DNA of 64,000 nt. It comes from Myxococcus stipitatus DSM 14675. GTDB lineage: Bacteria; Myxococcota; Myxococcia; Myxococcales; Myxococcaceae. The position numbers and the translations under genes are program-made. Below are positions 53,924 through 63,726 of this stretch, one piece after another. The DNA is taken from the NCBI RefSeq assembly GCF_000331735.1, contig NC_020126.1, positions 7,443,501-7,507,500 of the forward strand, given 5' to 3'. Every line of letters starts with the position of its first letter. The first letter of the stretch is position 1. The notes under the pieces were generated by a model. That model was not told where the DNA came from and searched no databases. It saw nothing but the letters and a program-made list of their open reading frames with translations.

Positions 53924-53956
53924 GGCCCGCCCCGGAGCGCTCCTCCCGGACGGGCC
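53924..53956. terminator. Hairpin downstream of small lipoprotein gene
   Basis: GGCCCG and a nearby CCGG pair with CCGG and CGGGCC. TTCTTC follows on the plus strand. It lies 24 bp after the minus-strand stop at 53981. Confidence 0.5.
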
Positions 53957-53980
53957 TTCTTCATTCACAGCCAGGCGTGC

Positions 53981-54265
53981 TCAGGGCGCTCCAGCACAGG
54001 TGTACGAGTACGAGAGCATATACGCCGAGGTGACACCCCAGCGGGCCCAGATGCCACAGTCGCAGCCTCGGGTGCCCACCAGCTTCGTGTACGTCGCGTC
54101 GCTGTAATACTCGAGCTCGTAGCCTTGCTCGCCGCAGCTGCGCTCAGCGTCCTCCCGCGAAGCCAGGTCCTGCTCCGCCACGTCGTCCGTCGGCGCACCC
54201 CCGCAGCCCGTGAACATCAGCCCCGCCGCGAGCAGCGCACCGCCAATGAATCTCCCAGCCTGCAT
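53981..54265 (-). CDS. Small Cys-rich lipoprotein
   Basis: A 94-residue lipoprotein: signal MQAGRFIGGALLAAGLMF, lipobox FTGC. The mature part is short, with Cys at ERSCGEQ, RGCDCG and SYTCAG and a Tyr-rich ELEYYSDATYTK strand. Similar short one-domain secreted proteins are frequent in myxobacteria; no function is known to me. The start at 54265 is set by the signal peptide. Confidence 0.7.
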   Translation of the reverse strand: MQAGRFIGGALLAAGLMFTGCGGAPTDDVAEQDLASREDAERSCGEQGYELEYYSDATYTKLVGTRGCDCGIWARWGVTSAYMLSYSYTCAGAP

Positions 54266-54510
54266 TCATGCCTCCCATGCCACTGTTGGACTGGACAGCC
54301 GCACCAATATATCACTCAGAGTATGAGAATTTCATCAAACGCCTGGGGGGCTGTCAGGCCCCAGAGTGAGGGGCAAGCCCCCCTGAATCGCGCATGAAAT
54401 CTCGACGGTGAGCCCTGTCTCCGGGCAAGCCCTCTGTGCCGCACCGTGGCATGTCGATTGCCTCGTCCGTGGGACCTTGGCGCCACGATGGCGATGATGA
54501 GGAATTGCGA

Positions 54511-55992
54511 ATGACCCCAGTCCGGCTGAGCCGAAGTCCGTCACCTTGGAATCTCTTCCTGTCGCTCGCCCTCGCGAGCACGCTCCTGGGCTGTGCTTCC
54601 TCGGGGCCCGCCGCGAGTGAAGACAACACGCCGGACGCGGGAGAGCCGTCTGCCGATGGAGGCAACCCATCATCCGATGGAGGCACCTCCCCACCGGACG
54701 GCGGCACCCGCCCGCTGCCGCCGTTCACCTGGGGACAAGGAACCCTCACGGGAACCCTCGTGGGAGACGTGTGGACGCCTGGGAGAGACTCGGCGGGGCT
54801 CGTGAACGAAGCCTCCTGGGCGACCGTGCCCAAGGGCCGGTGGATTGAAGTCGCGGGGACACCCCTCACCTCGCTCGACGCGGAGGTCAAGGCCGCGCTG
54901 CCGGGCTTCCGAGACCTCGGCTCGCAGGGAATCGCCGGAGTCATCAACGCCTACTCAGGTGTCGCGCTCGATGCGCCCCGTGCCCGGTGGTGGGCCTTCG
55001 GCGGCGGCCACGCGGACAGCACCAACAACGGCCTCTACCGCTTCGACATGGCGCAGATGCGCTGGAGCATCGAGCAGCTCCCCGACAACTCCACCCACTG
55101 GGCGGGGGTCCCCTGGGGCAATACCTACAGCGCCTATCCCCCCGCCGCCGAGTACGCCAAGGCCCACCCCACCAGCGATGTGTACTCGGACGAGTTCTTC
55201 GACCCCGCCCGGCCCGCCGCGTCGACGGGCAACCCCGTGGCCCGCCATACGTACAACGGGCTCGTCTACAACCCGGACCTCGACGAGGTGGCCTTCGGCG
55301 TCCGGCGCATGTGGCGCTACAGCCTGAAGACTCACACGTGGAAGCGCCACAACCCCTTCAACACCCCGGGGGCCACCTATACCGGGGCCACGGGCTATGG
55401 CGGCGCAGCCGGCTGGACGTACTGGGACGAGAAGGCGGGGCGATACCTGTTCGGCCCCACCGAGAACTACAACGCCTCGCGCTGGTGGTCCTTCGGCACC
55501 ACCGACGCGTCCTGGAAGTGGGAGGTCGTGACGCCGCCCGCCTGGTCCTTCGCCCAGATGGCGCGCGTCGGCCGCACCCTGGTGAGCTTCCCGGCCCCGG
55601 GACACGAAGAAGCCCACGTGCACTTCCCTCGGCTCATCACCTACGACCTGGACACCACCCGGTGGGGCGAGCTGCGGCTGCGAAACGACCTGGTCCGCGC
55701 CCGCTGCTACGCCGCCCCCTTCGAGGGCCAGGTGTTCGCCTACGTGCCCCCGCTCGAGCGCTACATCGCCGCGTTCCGGTATGACCGTGATGGAGACGGG
55801 ACCTTCGAGTACCGCACCTGGATGGTGGACCCCGTCGCCCTCACCCTCACCGAGGCCCCCGAATACGAGGTCGGCGCCTTCGGCGGATGGCACGAGCTGG
55901 TCAAGAACCGCTTCTTCTACCTCGCGACCCATGACGCCCTCGTCTACGTCCGCAAGGGCGAAGAGAACCTGCGTGTCTTCAGACTCCCCTGA
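54511..55992 (+). CDS. Kelch/propeller-like hypothetical lipoprotein
   Basis: A 493-residue exported protein. The lipoprotein signal (LFLSLALASTLLGC) is followed by an Asp/Gly/Pro-rich linker (DGGNPSSDGGTSPPDGG). The main domain has spaced motifs like propeller blades: RARWWAFGGGHADSTNNGLY, FGVRRMWRYSLKTHTWKRH, GRYLFGPTENYNASRWWSFG, FPRLITYDLDTTRWGEL. GAGG 8 nt upstream supports ATG 54511. Probably a surface-bound binding protein; the ligand is unknown. Confidence 0.75.
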   Translation: MTPVRLSRSPSPWNLFLSLALASTLLGCASSGPAASEDNTPDAGEPSADGGNPSSDGGTSPPDGGTRPLPPFTWGQGTLTGTLVGDVWTPGRDSAGLVNEASWATVPKGRWIEVAGTPLTSLDAEVKAALPGFRDLGSQGIAGVINAYSGVALDAPRARWWAFGGGHADSTNNGLYRFDMAQMRWSIEQLPDNSTHWAGVPWGNTYSAYPPAAEYAKAHPTSDVYSDEFFDPARPAASTGNPVARHTYNGLVYNPDLDEVAFGVRRMWRYSLKTHTWKRHNPFNTPGATYTGATGYGGAAGWTYWDEKAGRYLFGPTENYNASRWWSFGTTDASWKWEVVTPPAWSFAQMARVGRTLVSFPAPGHEEAHVHFPRLITYDLDTTRWGELRLRNDLVRARCYAAPFEGQVFAYVPPLERYIAAFRYDRDGDGTFEYRTWMVDPVALTLTEAPEYEVGAFGGWHELVKNRFFYLATHDALVYVRKGEENLRVFRLP

Positions 55993-56356
55993 GCAGGTTG
56001 TCTTTCCCTTCACCCGGCGGAAGAGGTCTTGAGTTGAATCACAGCCATCCTGCACATGGCCAGACATCACCCCTTGTCACAGCCGTGTTGACACGAAACG
56101 CTGTTTCTGTCTGAATTTCACTTGGAGCGAACTCCCATCCGGGAACGCCTGTCGTGCCGTTTCGCTCCAGCTCGAGAGATTCAAGAGACCCGGGCACGCG
56201 CCTCCCTCGCGGCGGTCCTCCTTCGGATGTCTTTCCGGAGCGGGAGCGCCACGAGCGGGCGTCGTGCCCGCGCGCATGTCGACACCTGAGGGTCCTCACT
56301 GGTGAACGCCACCGGAGGGGCCCGGTCCACCGTTGAAACAGAGGGGGTTCGAAGCA
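55993..56356. other. Leader region of the Gly-rich gene pair
   Basis: About 360 bp upstream of the first Gly-rich protein gene. It contains the possible promoter at 56088-56116 and otherwise nothing recognisable. Confidence 0.4.
56088..56116 (+). promoter_or_regulatory. Possible sigma-70-type promoter
   Basis: TTGACA (56088-56093) is followed 17 bp later by CTGAAT (56111-56116), a weak -10. It would give a leader of about 235 nt before ATG 56357. Confidence 0.3.
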
Positions 56357-59221
56357 ATGAGGATGCGGAGCAGGATGCTGTGGTCGTGCCTTGTCGCGCT
56401 GTCCCTGTCGGGGCTGGCCAGCGCCGACGTGGTGATACTCAACCCAGCGGAGATGAAGGGCCAGGTCAGCTTCGGCCCGCTCTCCCTCAACAAGTTCACG
56501 CTGGAGGCCACGTCCACGACGGGCCTCACCGCGTCCAAACAGTTCACGTCGAGCCCGTACTCGTTGACGGTGGAGAGCGGCCACTCCTACCGCTCCACGC
56601 TCGAGGCCGAGTTCAGCAACGCCATCGGTACTCGCGCCACGCTCAAGCTCGAGCGGTCCGTGCACACGCTCGTCGACAATCAGGCCGGGCCGACCACGGT
56701 GGACTTCACCTATCCGGCGGCGAGCCAGGTCAACACCACCATCACGGTGACGGGAGGCACCGTCGCCCAATACGAAATCAACGCCTTCGTCTACACGCCG
56801 ACGGAGCAGTACAGCGGGAAGGTCCACCACTTCCTGGGGACACCCGGGCCGTCCACCTCGGCGGCCTGGATTCCCATCATCCCCTCGAACCGCGTCTTCG
56901 TCTCGGGGCTGGTCTACCTGCGCACCCGCTCCGGGGCCTTGGAACAGCGCGCGCTCACGCAGCAGACCCTCGACATGAGCCAGGGGCAGACGAGCGTCGC
57001 CTGGGCCTTCGACCTCACCGCCCGAGGGAGTCTCGCGGGAACCATCACCACGCCCCCGGGCGCCTCGGTCCACTTCCACAACCTCTACTTCCAGGGTGTC
57101 CCCGGCACGGCCACCGAGGGCATCCAAGGCGAGAGGCAGCTCCTCTCCGGGAGCGCCTACAGCCTCGAGGTCCCGCCCGGCCCGTATGACGTCGCGCTGC
57201 GTTCGTACTACCTGCCCGCCACCCAGTTCTCCGAGACGAAGCCCTACCGCGTCACCGTCACCACCGGAGCGACGACGACGCTGGACTTCGCCGAATCGCT
57301 GGGCATCGCGCAGGCGCCGGTGCTCGTGACGGGCTTCCTCTCCAACGCGGATATCGCGCGGGGCCAGCTGTGGCTCGAGCGAGAGGACCCGCTCGCCCCC
57401 CGCGTCGCCACCGCCATGGACGAGGGCCTGGCGAATGGACGCTTCGACTTCTCGCTCCCCCATGGCCTCTGGAGGAAGGTGAGCGTCTTCCTGTCCTTCG
57501 GCACCGACTCCCGCGCGCCCTCCCTGGCCGCCCCGGAGCCCTTCCTGGATGCCGAGGTGTACCACCTCTACAAACGCAACACGGCGCCGGTGCTCACGGT
57601 CCCCGCGAACACGACCCTGAGCTACAGCACCGAGCTGCTCTCGCTCGTCAGGACCACGCTCTACTTCGACGTGAAGGAGGCGCAGCCGACGGACCCGGAG
57701 ATTCTCCTCGGCTCCCCGTCCGCCACGCTGTCTCGCACCCACTACGAGGGCGGCGTCGCGCGGTGGAATGTCAACGCCTCCTCGCGGGGCCCCGAGACCC
57801 CCAAGAGCCTCGCGGCGCTGACGGTCATCGCGGAGCCCGGCATCTACCAGTTGGATGCGAGCGCCGTCGTCCAGGGCAGCACCACGCAGTTCTCCAACCA
57901 GCGCATCACCATCGCGGAGCCGGCGCTGACGCCCGTCGGGACGAATGTGTCCGTCACCCCCGCCAACACCCAGGACCTCCAGGTGACGGTGAGCTTCCCC
58001 ACGGTGTCGGGCCCGGGAGTCACCTCGGTCGTCGAGTCGCCGCTGGGGCCCGAGACGCCGCAAGGCCTGAAGTCGTTCTGCTCCGACGGGTCCAGCGCGG
58101 AAGGCGTCGACTGCAGCCCGCTCTTCTACGACATCGACACCACCGCGCGGTTCACCGAGGCCACGGTGTGCGTCCGCCGGAAGTTCAGGGCGGGCAACGG
58201 GCTGTCCCAGTTCCTGCGCTTGTATCACTTCAACAAGGACGCCTTTCCCTCGGGGCAGTGGGAGGAGCTGCCTCCGCCTCCCGGCATGACGGAGCCGGCC
58301 ATCGACTGCAGCGCGGACCTGGCGGCCTGTGGCTGCGCCAGTGAGGCGAGCTGCGGCATCGACTACACCGTGGACCCGCCCGTGAATGTCATCAAGGTCT
58401 GCGGCGTCACCCCGGGCTTCTCACCCTTCGCCCTCTTCGCGCGTCCGCGCACCTTCACGAACACGGTGGACGGCGTGGAGTACACGGGGCCCACGGGGCC
58501 GCCGTCGCCTCGGACATGGACGGTCCCCAAGACGGGCGCGTACCGGCTCTCGGCCACGGGCGCGAGCGGCGCGAGCGCGGCGGCGGGCCTCTCCGGAGGC
58601 TGCGGCGCGAAGGTCGAAGGGGTCTTCACCCTCCAGGAGAACGACGTGCTGGAGCTGCGCGTGGGCCAGAAGGGCACCGCGACGACGTACAGCGCGGGCG
58701 GCGGCGGTGGCTCCTTCGTCACGTTGAATGGCAGCGCCCTGCTGATCGCCGGAGGCGGTGGCGGACTTCGCGCGGGGGCCACGGTGAATGGGCGACACGC
58801 CAGCACGGGCACCGCCGGCACCGCCGGGTCGACGGGCGCCAACTACACGTCCGGGTTCATCGCGGGCGGGGCGGACGGGCAAGGAGGAGCCCGGGCCGCG
58901 AGCTACGGCGCGGGAGGCGGTGGCTGGTTCACCTCCGGCGCCTCGGATGGAAACTACGGCGAGGGCGGCTTCTCCTTCAGCGCCGGGAGCAAGGGGGGCG
59001 CGGGCAAGTCGTGCGGTGGACTGGCGCATGGGGGCTACGGCGGTGGCGGCGCGGGGAACGGCTGCTACGGCGGTGGCGGCGGCGGTGGCTACTCCGGCGG
59101 AGGCGGAGGCCGTGTCGGCGGAGGCGGAGGCTCGCTGAACACCGGCACCCAGCAGGTCGCCACCGAGGCCGCGTGCACCGCGAACGGGCACGGCATCATC
59201 ACCCTCTCGCCCGTTCCGTAA
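56357..59221 (+). CDS. Large secreted protein with Gly-rich domain, copy 1
   Basis: A 954-residue secreted protein with a signal peptide (MLWSCLVALSLSGLASA). The mature N-terminus, DVVILNPAEMKGQVSFG, opens a series of beta-sandwich repeats. A Cys-containing module follows near 580-690 (LKSFCSDGSSAEGVDCSPLF, CSADLAACGCASEASCG). The last 220 residues are a glycine-rich domain like that of ALK/LTK receptors and bacterial adhesins: SATGASGASAAAGLSGGCGA, YSAGGGGGSFVTLNGSAL, HGGYGGGGAGNGCYGGGG. About 9 nt before ATG 56357 is GAGGGGG. Tandem paralogue of the next gene; likely a surface or matrix protein. Confidence 0.85.
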   Translation: MRMRSRMLWSCLVALSLSGLASADVVILNPAEMKGQVSFGPLSLNKFTLEATSTTGLTASKQFTSSPYSLTVESGHSYRSTLEAEFSNAIGTRATLKLERSVHTLVDNQAGPTTVDFTYPAASQVNTTITVTGGTVAQYEINAFVYTPTEQYSGKVHHFLGTPGPSTSAAWIPIIPSNRVFVSGLVYLRTRSGALEQRALTQQTLDMSQGQTSVAWAFDLTARGSLAGTITTPPGASVHFHNLYFQGVPGTATEGIQGERQLLSGSAYSLEVPPGPYDVALRSYYLPATQFSETKPYRVTVTTGATTTLDFAESLGIAQAPVLVTGFLSNADIARGQLWLEREDPLAPRVATAMDEGLANGRFDFSLPHGLWRKVSVFLSFGTDSRAPSLAAPEPFLDAEVYHLYKRNTAPVLTVPANTTLSYSTELLSLVRTTLYFDVKEAQPTDPEILLGSPSATLSRTHYEGGVARWNVNASSRGPETPKSLAALTVIAEPGIYQLDASAVVQGSTTQFSNQRITIAEPALTPVGTNVSVTPANTQDLQVTVSFPTVSGPGVTSVVESPLGPETPQGLKSFCSDGSSAEGVDCSPLFYDIDTTARFTEATVCVRRKFRAGNGLSQFLRLYHFNKDAFPSGQWEELPPPPGMTEPAIDCSADLAACGCASEASCGIDYTVDPPVNVIKVCGVTPGFSPFALFARPRTFTNTVDGVEYTGPTGPPSPRTWTVPKTGAYRLSATGASGASAAAGLSGGCGAKVEGVFTLQENDVLELRVGQKGTATTYSAGGGGGSFVTLNGSALLIAGGGGGLRAGATVNGRHASTGTAGTAGSTGANYTSGFIAGGADGQGGARAASYGAGGGGWFTSGASDGNYGEGGFSFSAGSKGGAGKSCGGLAHGGYGGGGAGNGCYGGGGGGGYSGGGGGRVGGGGGSLNTGTQQVATEAACTANGHGIITLSPVP

Positions 59222-59250
59222 TCACTCGCAGTCAGAATGACTCATACCGA

Positions 59251-59291
59251 CCCGTCCCCGCGCCCCAGTCCCGCGCAAAGGGACGGGCCGT
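59251..59291 (+). terminator. Terminator between the Gly-rich paralogues
   Basis: CCCGTCCC (59251-59258) pairs with GGGACGGG (59280-59287), followed by CCGTTTT. It should reduce read-through from the first into the second paralogue. Confidence 0.65.
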
Positions 59292-59379
59292 TTTCCAAAC
59301 ACACGAGAGCCCAGCCGGGGACCACCCCTGAGCAGGGCTCCGCACGCGGTATGCATCCAGGGGGTACGACTCGGTGAGC

Positions 59380-62220
59380 ATGCAAGGCAGGAAGATGTGG
59401 TCAGGCGTCATCGCGGTGATGGTGGCGGGAGCCGCCGCCGCCAACGTGGTGATTCTCAATCCCGGGGAGGTCAGAGGCCAGGTCTCCTTCGGCTCGCGGC
59501 CTTTGAGTTCCTTCTCCCTGGAGCTCAGGTCCGGGGAAGGTCTCACCACGGACAAGGGCTTCAGCAGCAGTCCCTACTCCATGCCCGTGGAGAGTGGTCA
59601 ATCCTATCAACCCAGGCTTCGCGCCCGGCTCGACCATCCGGCTGGGATGACGTCGCTGCTCGACGTGGCCCGCTGGAGCGTCGTCCCTGTCGACAACCAG
59701 ACCGGCCCGTCGACGCTGGACTTCGTCTATCCGACGCCCTTCGACATCACCGCCTCGCTCACGGTGATGGGAGGGAGCATCGAGCGATATGAGCTCTCCG
59801 CGGCCGCGAACGGCCCTCAGGAGAACTATTGGGCGACAGCCGCCCATGACCTCGGTGGCTCGCCGTCCTCCGTCACGCGCGTGTTCCCCATGATTCCCAC
59901 GAACCAGGTCAACGTCGTCGGCAGGGTCTTCCTGCGCACGAGCTCGGGGACCCAGGTGATTCGCTCCTTGGGGGTCCAGACCATCAACCTGCTCGCGGGG
60001 CAGAACACCGTGAGCTGGGTCGTCGACCTCAGCAACACGGGACATCTCGCGGGCACCCTCGACATCGACCCGGGTGCTCCGGTCTCCTTCCACAAGCTCT
60101 TCTTCAAGGGAGTCGGGACCTTGGAGGGCCCGGGTCCCTCGGGGGACATCCAGCTCTCCGCCAGGGCCCCCTACAACCTCGAGCTGCCCCCGGGCCTCTA
60201 CGACGTGTATCTGCGCACCTACTACCTGCCAGACAACCAGTCGTCGGACTCGAAGGCGCACCGGGTCACCATCACGACCGGAGGGACGACGTCGCTGAAC
60301 TTCTCCGACCCGCTGGGCGCCGCCCAGGTCCCGCTGCTCATCAGCGGCCTGCTCTCCAACGCGGACCTCACCCAGGCCCGGATGTTCCTCGCGAGGCATG
60401 ACCTGCTCGCGAGCGTCCACACCGAAGCCGAGAGCACCACCCTGACGAATGGCAGGCTCGAGTTCCTGCTGCCGCATGGTGACTGGAAACGCGAGCGAAT
60501 CTCCCTGTCCTTCATCGATGACACCCAGCCGGCCGCCCCGCTCAATGCCTGGGTCCACCGGAGCTACCACACGGGCACGCCGCCGCCGGTCACCGTGCCG
60601 GCGTTCTCGACGGTGAGCTTCAGCACCGAGCTGATTCCGCTCGTCAGGACCCGGCTCTACTTCGACGTGCGGGAGTCGAGCGCCACGGCCCCGGAGATTC
60701 TCTTCACCTACCCGTCCGTGTCCCTTCTGCGCACGCACTACGCACCGGGGAATGGAGGCCGCTGGGAGTCCTCCGCGAAGTCGACGGGGTCCGGGACCCC
60801 CAAGAGCCTCTCGTCGGTGACGCTCATCGCGGAGCCGGGCACCTACAACCTCCATGCGACCGCGAACATCGACGGCGCCTCCATCGAGTTCGCGAACCAG
60901 AACATCACCATCGCCGAGCCGACGCTGACGCCGCCCGGCTCGAACGTGTCCGTCACGCCCATCAGCCGGACGGACCTCCAGGTGAACGTGACGTTCCCCA
61001 CGGTGTCGGGCGGCGGGCTCACCACGGTGGTCGAGTCCCCGCTGGCGCCGGAGCTTCCCCAGGGACTGAAGTCCTTCTGCGCCGATGGAGCGAGTGCGGA
61101 GGGAATCGACTGCACGCCGCTCTTCTATGACATCGACACCACCGCGCAGTTCACCCAGGCGACGGTGTGCATCCGCAGGAAGCTCCAGGGCACCAATGCC
61201 CTCGCGCAGTTCCTGCGGCTCTATCACTACGACAAGGACGCTCCGCCCTCCGGTCAGTGGGAGGAATTGCCTCCGCCCCCAGGCCAGGAGCCCGCGTTCG
61301 ACTGCAGCGAAGACCCCGCGGCGTGTGGCTGCATCTCCGAGGCCGCGTGCGGCATCAACCCCGCCGCGGAGCCTCCCGTCACCGTCATTCGCGTCTGCGG
61401 TGTCACCACCGGCTTCTCGCCCTTCGCCGTCGCCGCGAAGCCCGTGTCCTTCACCAACACGGTGAACGGCGTGGAGTACACGGGGCCCACCGGACCGCCG
61501 GCCTTGCAGACGTGGACGGCGGAAGGCAGCGGCATGTATCGCATCACCGCCACGGGGGCGAGCGGCGCGAGCGCGGCTGCGGGCCTGGCGGGCGGCTGTG
61601 GCGCCAAGGTCAGCGGTGTCTTCACGCTCCAGGCCAACGACACCCTGCACATGCTCGTGGGCCAGAAGGGCACCGCGACGACGTACAGCGCGGGCGGTGG
61701 CGGTGGCTCCTTCGTGACGTTGAATGGAGGTCCGCTCCTCATCGCGGGCGGTGGTGGCGGCCTTCGCTCGGGCGCGCTCGTCCCCGGACGCAACGGCAGC
61801 ACGGGGACGGCGGGCACCGCGGGCTCGACGAACTCCAGCTACGCGTCTGGCTTCATCGCGGGTGGGACGAATGGACTGGGCGGCACGCGGGGCGTCGCCT
61901 ACGGCTCCGGAGGCGGTGGCTGGTCCGGCAACGGCGCCTCGGACGGGACCTACGGCGAGGGGGGCTTCTCGTTCCAGTCCGGAGGCAAGGGCGGCGCGGG
62001 CAAGACCTGCGGTGGCCTGGCGCACGGCGGCTACGGCGGTGGTGGCGCGGGTAACGGCTGCTACGGCGGTGGCGGCGGCGGTGGCTACTCCGGCGGCGGT
62101 GGAGGCCGCGTGGGTGGTGGCGGTGGCTCGCTGAACACCGGCACCCTGCCCAAGCAGGCCGAAGGCGAGTGCACGCCGAACGGCCACGGCTTCATCACCA
62201 TCGAGCCCGTGGCCCCGTAG
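59380..62220 (+). CDS. Large secreted protein with Gly-rich domain, copy 2
   Basis: A 946-residue paralogue of the upstream gene with the same order: a signal/anchor (MWSGVIAVMVAGAAAA), NVVILNPGEVRGQVSFG, beta-sandwich repeats, the Cys module (LKSFCADGASAEGIDCTPLF, CSEDPAACGCISEAACG) and the Gly-rich C-terminal domain (SATGASGASAAAG equivalent, HGGYGGGGAGNGCYGGGG). The C-terminal half is more alike between copies than the N-terminal half. GTG 59374 is an alternative start. Probably secreted to the cell surface; ligand unknown. Confidence 0.85.
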   Translation: MQGRKMWSGVIAVMVAGAAAANVVILNPGEVRGQVSFGSRPLSSFSLELRSGEGLTTDKGFSSSPYSMPVESGQSYQPRLRARLDHPAGMTSLLDVARWSVVPVDNQTGPSTLDFVYPTPFDITASLTVMGGSIERYELSAAANGPQENYWATAAHDLGGSPSSVTRVFPMIPTNQVNVVGRVFLRTSSGTQVIRSLGVQTINLLAGQNTVSWVVDLSNTGHLAGTLDIDPGAPVSFHKLFFKGVGTLEGPGPSGDIQLSARAPYNLELPPGLYDVYLRTYYLPDNQSSDSKAHRVTITTGGTTSLNFSDPLGAAQVPLLISGLLSNADLTQARMFLARHDLLASVHTEAESTTLTNGRLEFLLPHGDWKRERISLSFIDDTQPAAPLNAWVHRSYHTGTPPPVTVPAFSTVSFSTELIPLVRTRLYFDVRESSATAPEILFTYPSVSLLRTHYAPGNGGRWESSAKSTGSGTPKSLSSVTLIAEPGTYNLHATANIDGASIEFANQNITIAEPTLTPPGSNVSVTPISRTDLQVNVTFPTVSGGGLTTVVESPLAPELPQGLKSFCADGASAEGIDCTPLFYDIDTTAQFTQATVCIRRKLQGTNALAQFLRLYHYDKDAPPSGQWEELPPPPGQEPAFDCSEDPAACGCISEAACGINPAAEPPVTVIRVCGVTTGFSPFAVAAKPVSFTNTVNGVEYTGPTGPPALQTWTAEGSGMYRITATGASGASAAAGLAGGCGAKVSGVFTLQANDTLHMLVGQKGTATTYSAGGGGGSFVTLNGGPLLIAGGGGGLRSGALVPGRNGSTGTAGTAGSTNSSYASGFIAGGTNGLGGTRGVAYGSGGGGWSGNGASDGTYGEGGFSFQSGGKGGAGKTCGGLAHGGYGGGGAGNGCYGGGGGGGYSGGGGGRVGGGGGSLNTGTLPKQAEGECTPNGHGFITIEPVAP

Positions 62221-62234
62221 CGCTTCACGAAGAG

Positions 62235-62268
62235 GGCCGTCCCTTCCGACCGAGGGGACGGCCTTCTT
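62235..62268 (+). terminator. Strong intrinsic terminator
   Basis: GGCCGTCCC (62235-62243) pairs with GGGACGGCC (62255-62263) around an 11-nt loop, followed by TTCTT. It is 14 bp after the stop at 62220. Confidence 0.8.
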
Positions 62269-62610
62269 CGCGCCGACCTCGGCGCATGCCCGGCTTGCAC
62301 TCCGGAAGCGGGCTCGAGCTCGCGCGGGCGGCAAGGTCGTCGAGGAGAGCTCCAGCGTCCGGAGCCAGGGCCTCCGCGGAGGTCCAGGCACGTCCAGCAA
62401 CACAGCCGCGCCGGCGAGTCCCGTCGGGACCTGGGCAGCGCCTCGCTGCCGCCGCCCTCCGTCCCACGCGAGCGCCTCTCCGCTTCCTGCGCCTCCCACT
62501 CGGAGAACGGGCCGAGCACGTCCTCGGACCCGGAACGCGCGGAGTCACCCGCGAGCCCTGGGATTGCCCGGCCTCTTCACGCATGATGCCGCGCCACTTC
62601 CGGAGTCCCC
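62269..62610. other. Intergenic region
   Basis: About 340 bp between a strong terminator and the next plus-strand gene. GC-rich with open frames on both strands but none with protein character; it should contain the promoter of the 62611 gene. Confidence 0.35.
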
Positions 62611-63717
62611 GTGTCCACTCGCGTGATGAAACCCTCCCTGGTCTCCTGCTGGATGCTCGTGGGCTTCTTGCTCGCAAGCCCCGCGCAAGCGGTCCCCACT
62701 CGTTCGGAGCACCGCGTCCCTGGCGTGCCTGGAGTCACCCTCTCCGTCCGCGAGGTTCGCGAGAAGGGCAAGCCCGCCGCGAGCCTCCCGCCCGTCATCC
62801 TGCTGCACGGTGCGCGTGTCCCCGGCCGCGCGTCGTTCGACCTCCCTGTCGCCGGGGGCTCGCTCGCGGCGGACCTCGCGCTCGCGGGGCACACCGTCTT
62901 CGTCATGGATGCACGCGGCTACGGTGGCTCCACGCGCCCCGCGGCCATGAGTGCCCCCGCCACGGGCCGCCCGCTCGTGAGCTCCCATGAGGTCGTCCAG
63001 GACGTGCACGCGGTGGTGACGTGGGTGAAGAAGCGCACGCGCCAGTCGCGCGTGGCCCTGCTGGGCTGGGCCACCGGTGGCCACTGGCTGGGCATGTACG
63101 CGAGCCTCCATCCCGAGGAGGTCAGCCACCTGGTCATCCTCAACGCGCTCTACGCCGGCGGCGCTCAGCACGCGATGCTGGGACGCGGGACGAACTTCGA
63201 GGACCCGAAGCGGCCGGGCCAGTTCAACGCCGAGGGCATGGAGGCCTGGCGCTGGAACACCGCGGCCTCGCTCCTGGGCGTCTGGGACCGCTCCATTCCG
63301 ATGGAGGACAAGTCGCAGTGGCGCTCACCGGAGGTCGCGGAGTCGATTCAGCGGGAGGCGCTCGCGAGCGACACGCAGTCAGGCTCACGCACGCCGCCCG
63401 CGTTCCGCGCGCCGTCGGGAGCGCTGGAGGACAGCTTCTACCTGGCCACGGGCCGGCAGCTCTGGGACGCGGCCTCCATCACCTCGCGCGTCCTCATCAT
63501 CCGCTCGGAGAAGGACTTCTGGAGCCGGCCCGAGGACGTCACGGTGCTGCAAGAGCACCTGGTGCATGCCGCGTCGGTGAAGGCCGTCGTGATTCCCGAG
63601 GCCACCCACTTCGTGCACCTGGACCGCCCGGAGCGAGGCCGGGACCTCTTCCTTCGCGAGGTCCTCGGCTTCTTCTCCCCGACGCAGGCAATGCCCGCGT
63701 CCGGGGCGGGGCAGTAG
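62611..63717 (+). CDS. Secreted alpha/beta hydrolase, nucleophile Ser missing
   Basis: A 368-residue alpha/beta-hydrolase-fold protein with a Sec signal peptide (MKPSLVSCWMLVGFLLASPA, cut near AQA-VP). Visible fold features are LPPVILLHGARVPG (oxyanion loop), VFVMDARGYGGSTRP, the elbow VALLGWATGGHWLG, VLIIRSEKDFW (acid) and PEATHFVHLD (His). The elbow reads G-W-A-T-G: Ala replaces the catalytic Ser. GGAG 5 nt before GTG 62611 supports that start. It may be a non-catalytic binder or use an altered mechanism. Confidence 0.8.
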   Translation: MSTRVMKPSLVSCWMLVGFLLASPAQAVPTRSEHRVPGVPGVTLSVREVREKGKPAASLPPVILLHGARVPGRASFDLPVAGGSLAADLALAGHTVFVMDARGYGGSTRPAAMSAPATGRPLVSSHEVVQDVHAVVTWVKKRTRQSRVALLGWATGGHWLGMYASLHPEEVSHLVILNALYAGGAQHAMLGRGTNFEDPKRPGQFNAEGMEAWRWNTAASLLGVWDRSIPMEDKSQWRSPEVAESIQREALASDTQSGSRTPPAFRAPSGALEDSFYLATGRQLWDAASITSRVLIIRSEKDFWSRPEDVTVLQEHLVHAASVKAVVIPEATHFVHLDRPERGRDLFLREVLGFFSPTQAMPASGAGQ

Positions 63718-63726
63718 CCCTCCAGC

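Noticed and set aside
58890..59130. GGC/GGT-rich repetitive stretch (also 61880-62130) resembling a tandem repeat or array
   Set aside because: It encodes the glycine-rich protein domain; there is no fixed repeat unit or spacer, so not a CRISPR or satellite.
59401..62499. 1032-residue antisense open frame over the second Gly-rich gene
   Set aside because: Composition artefact of GC-rich codons; no motif, and the plus-strand paralogues are conserved.
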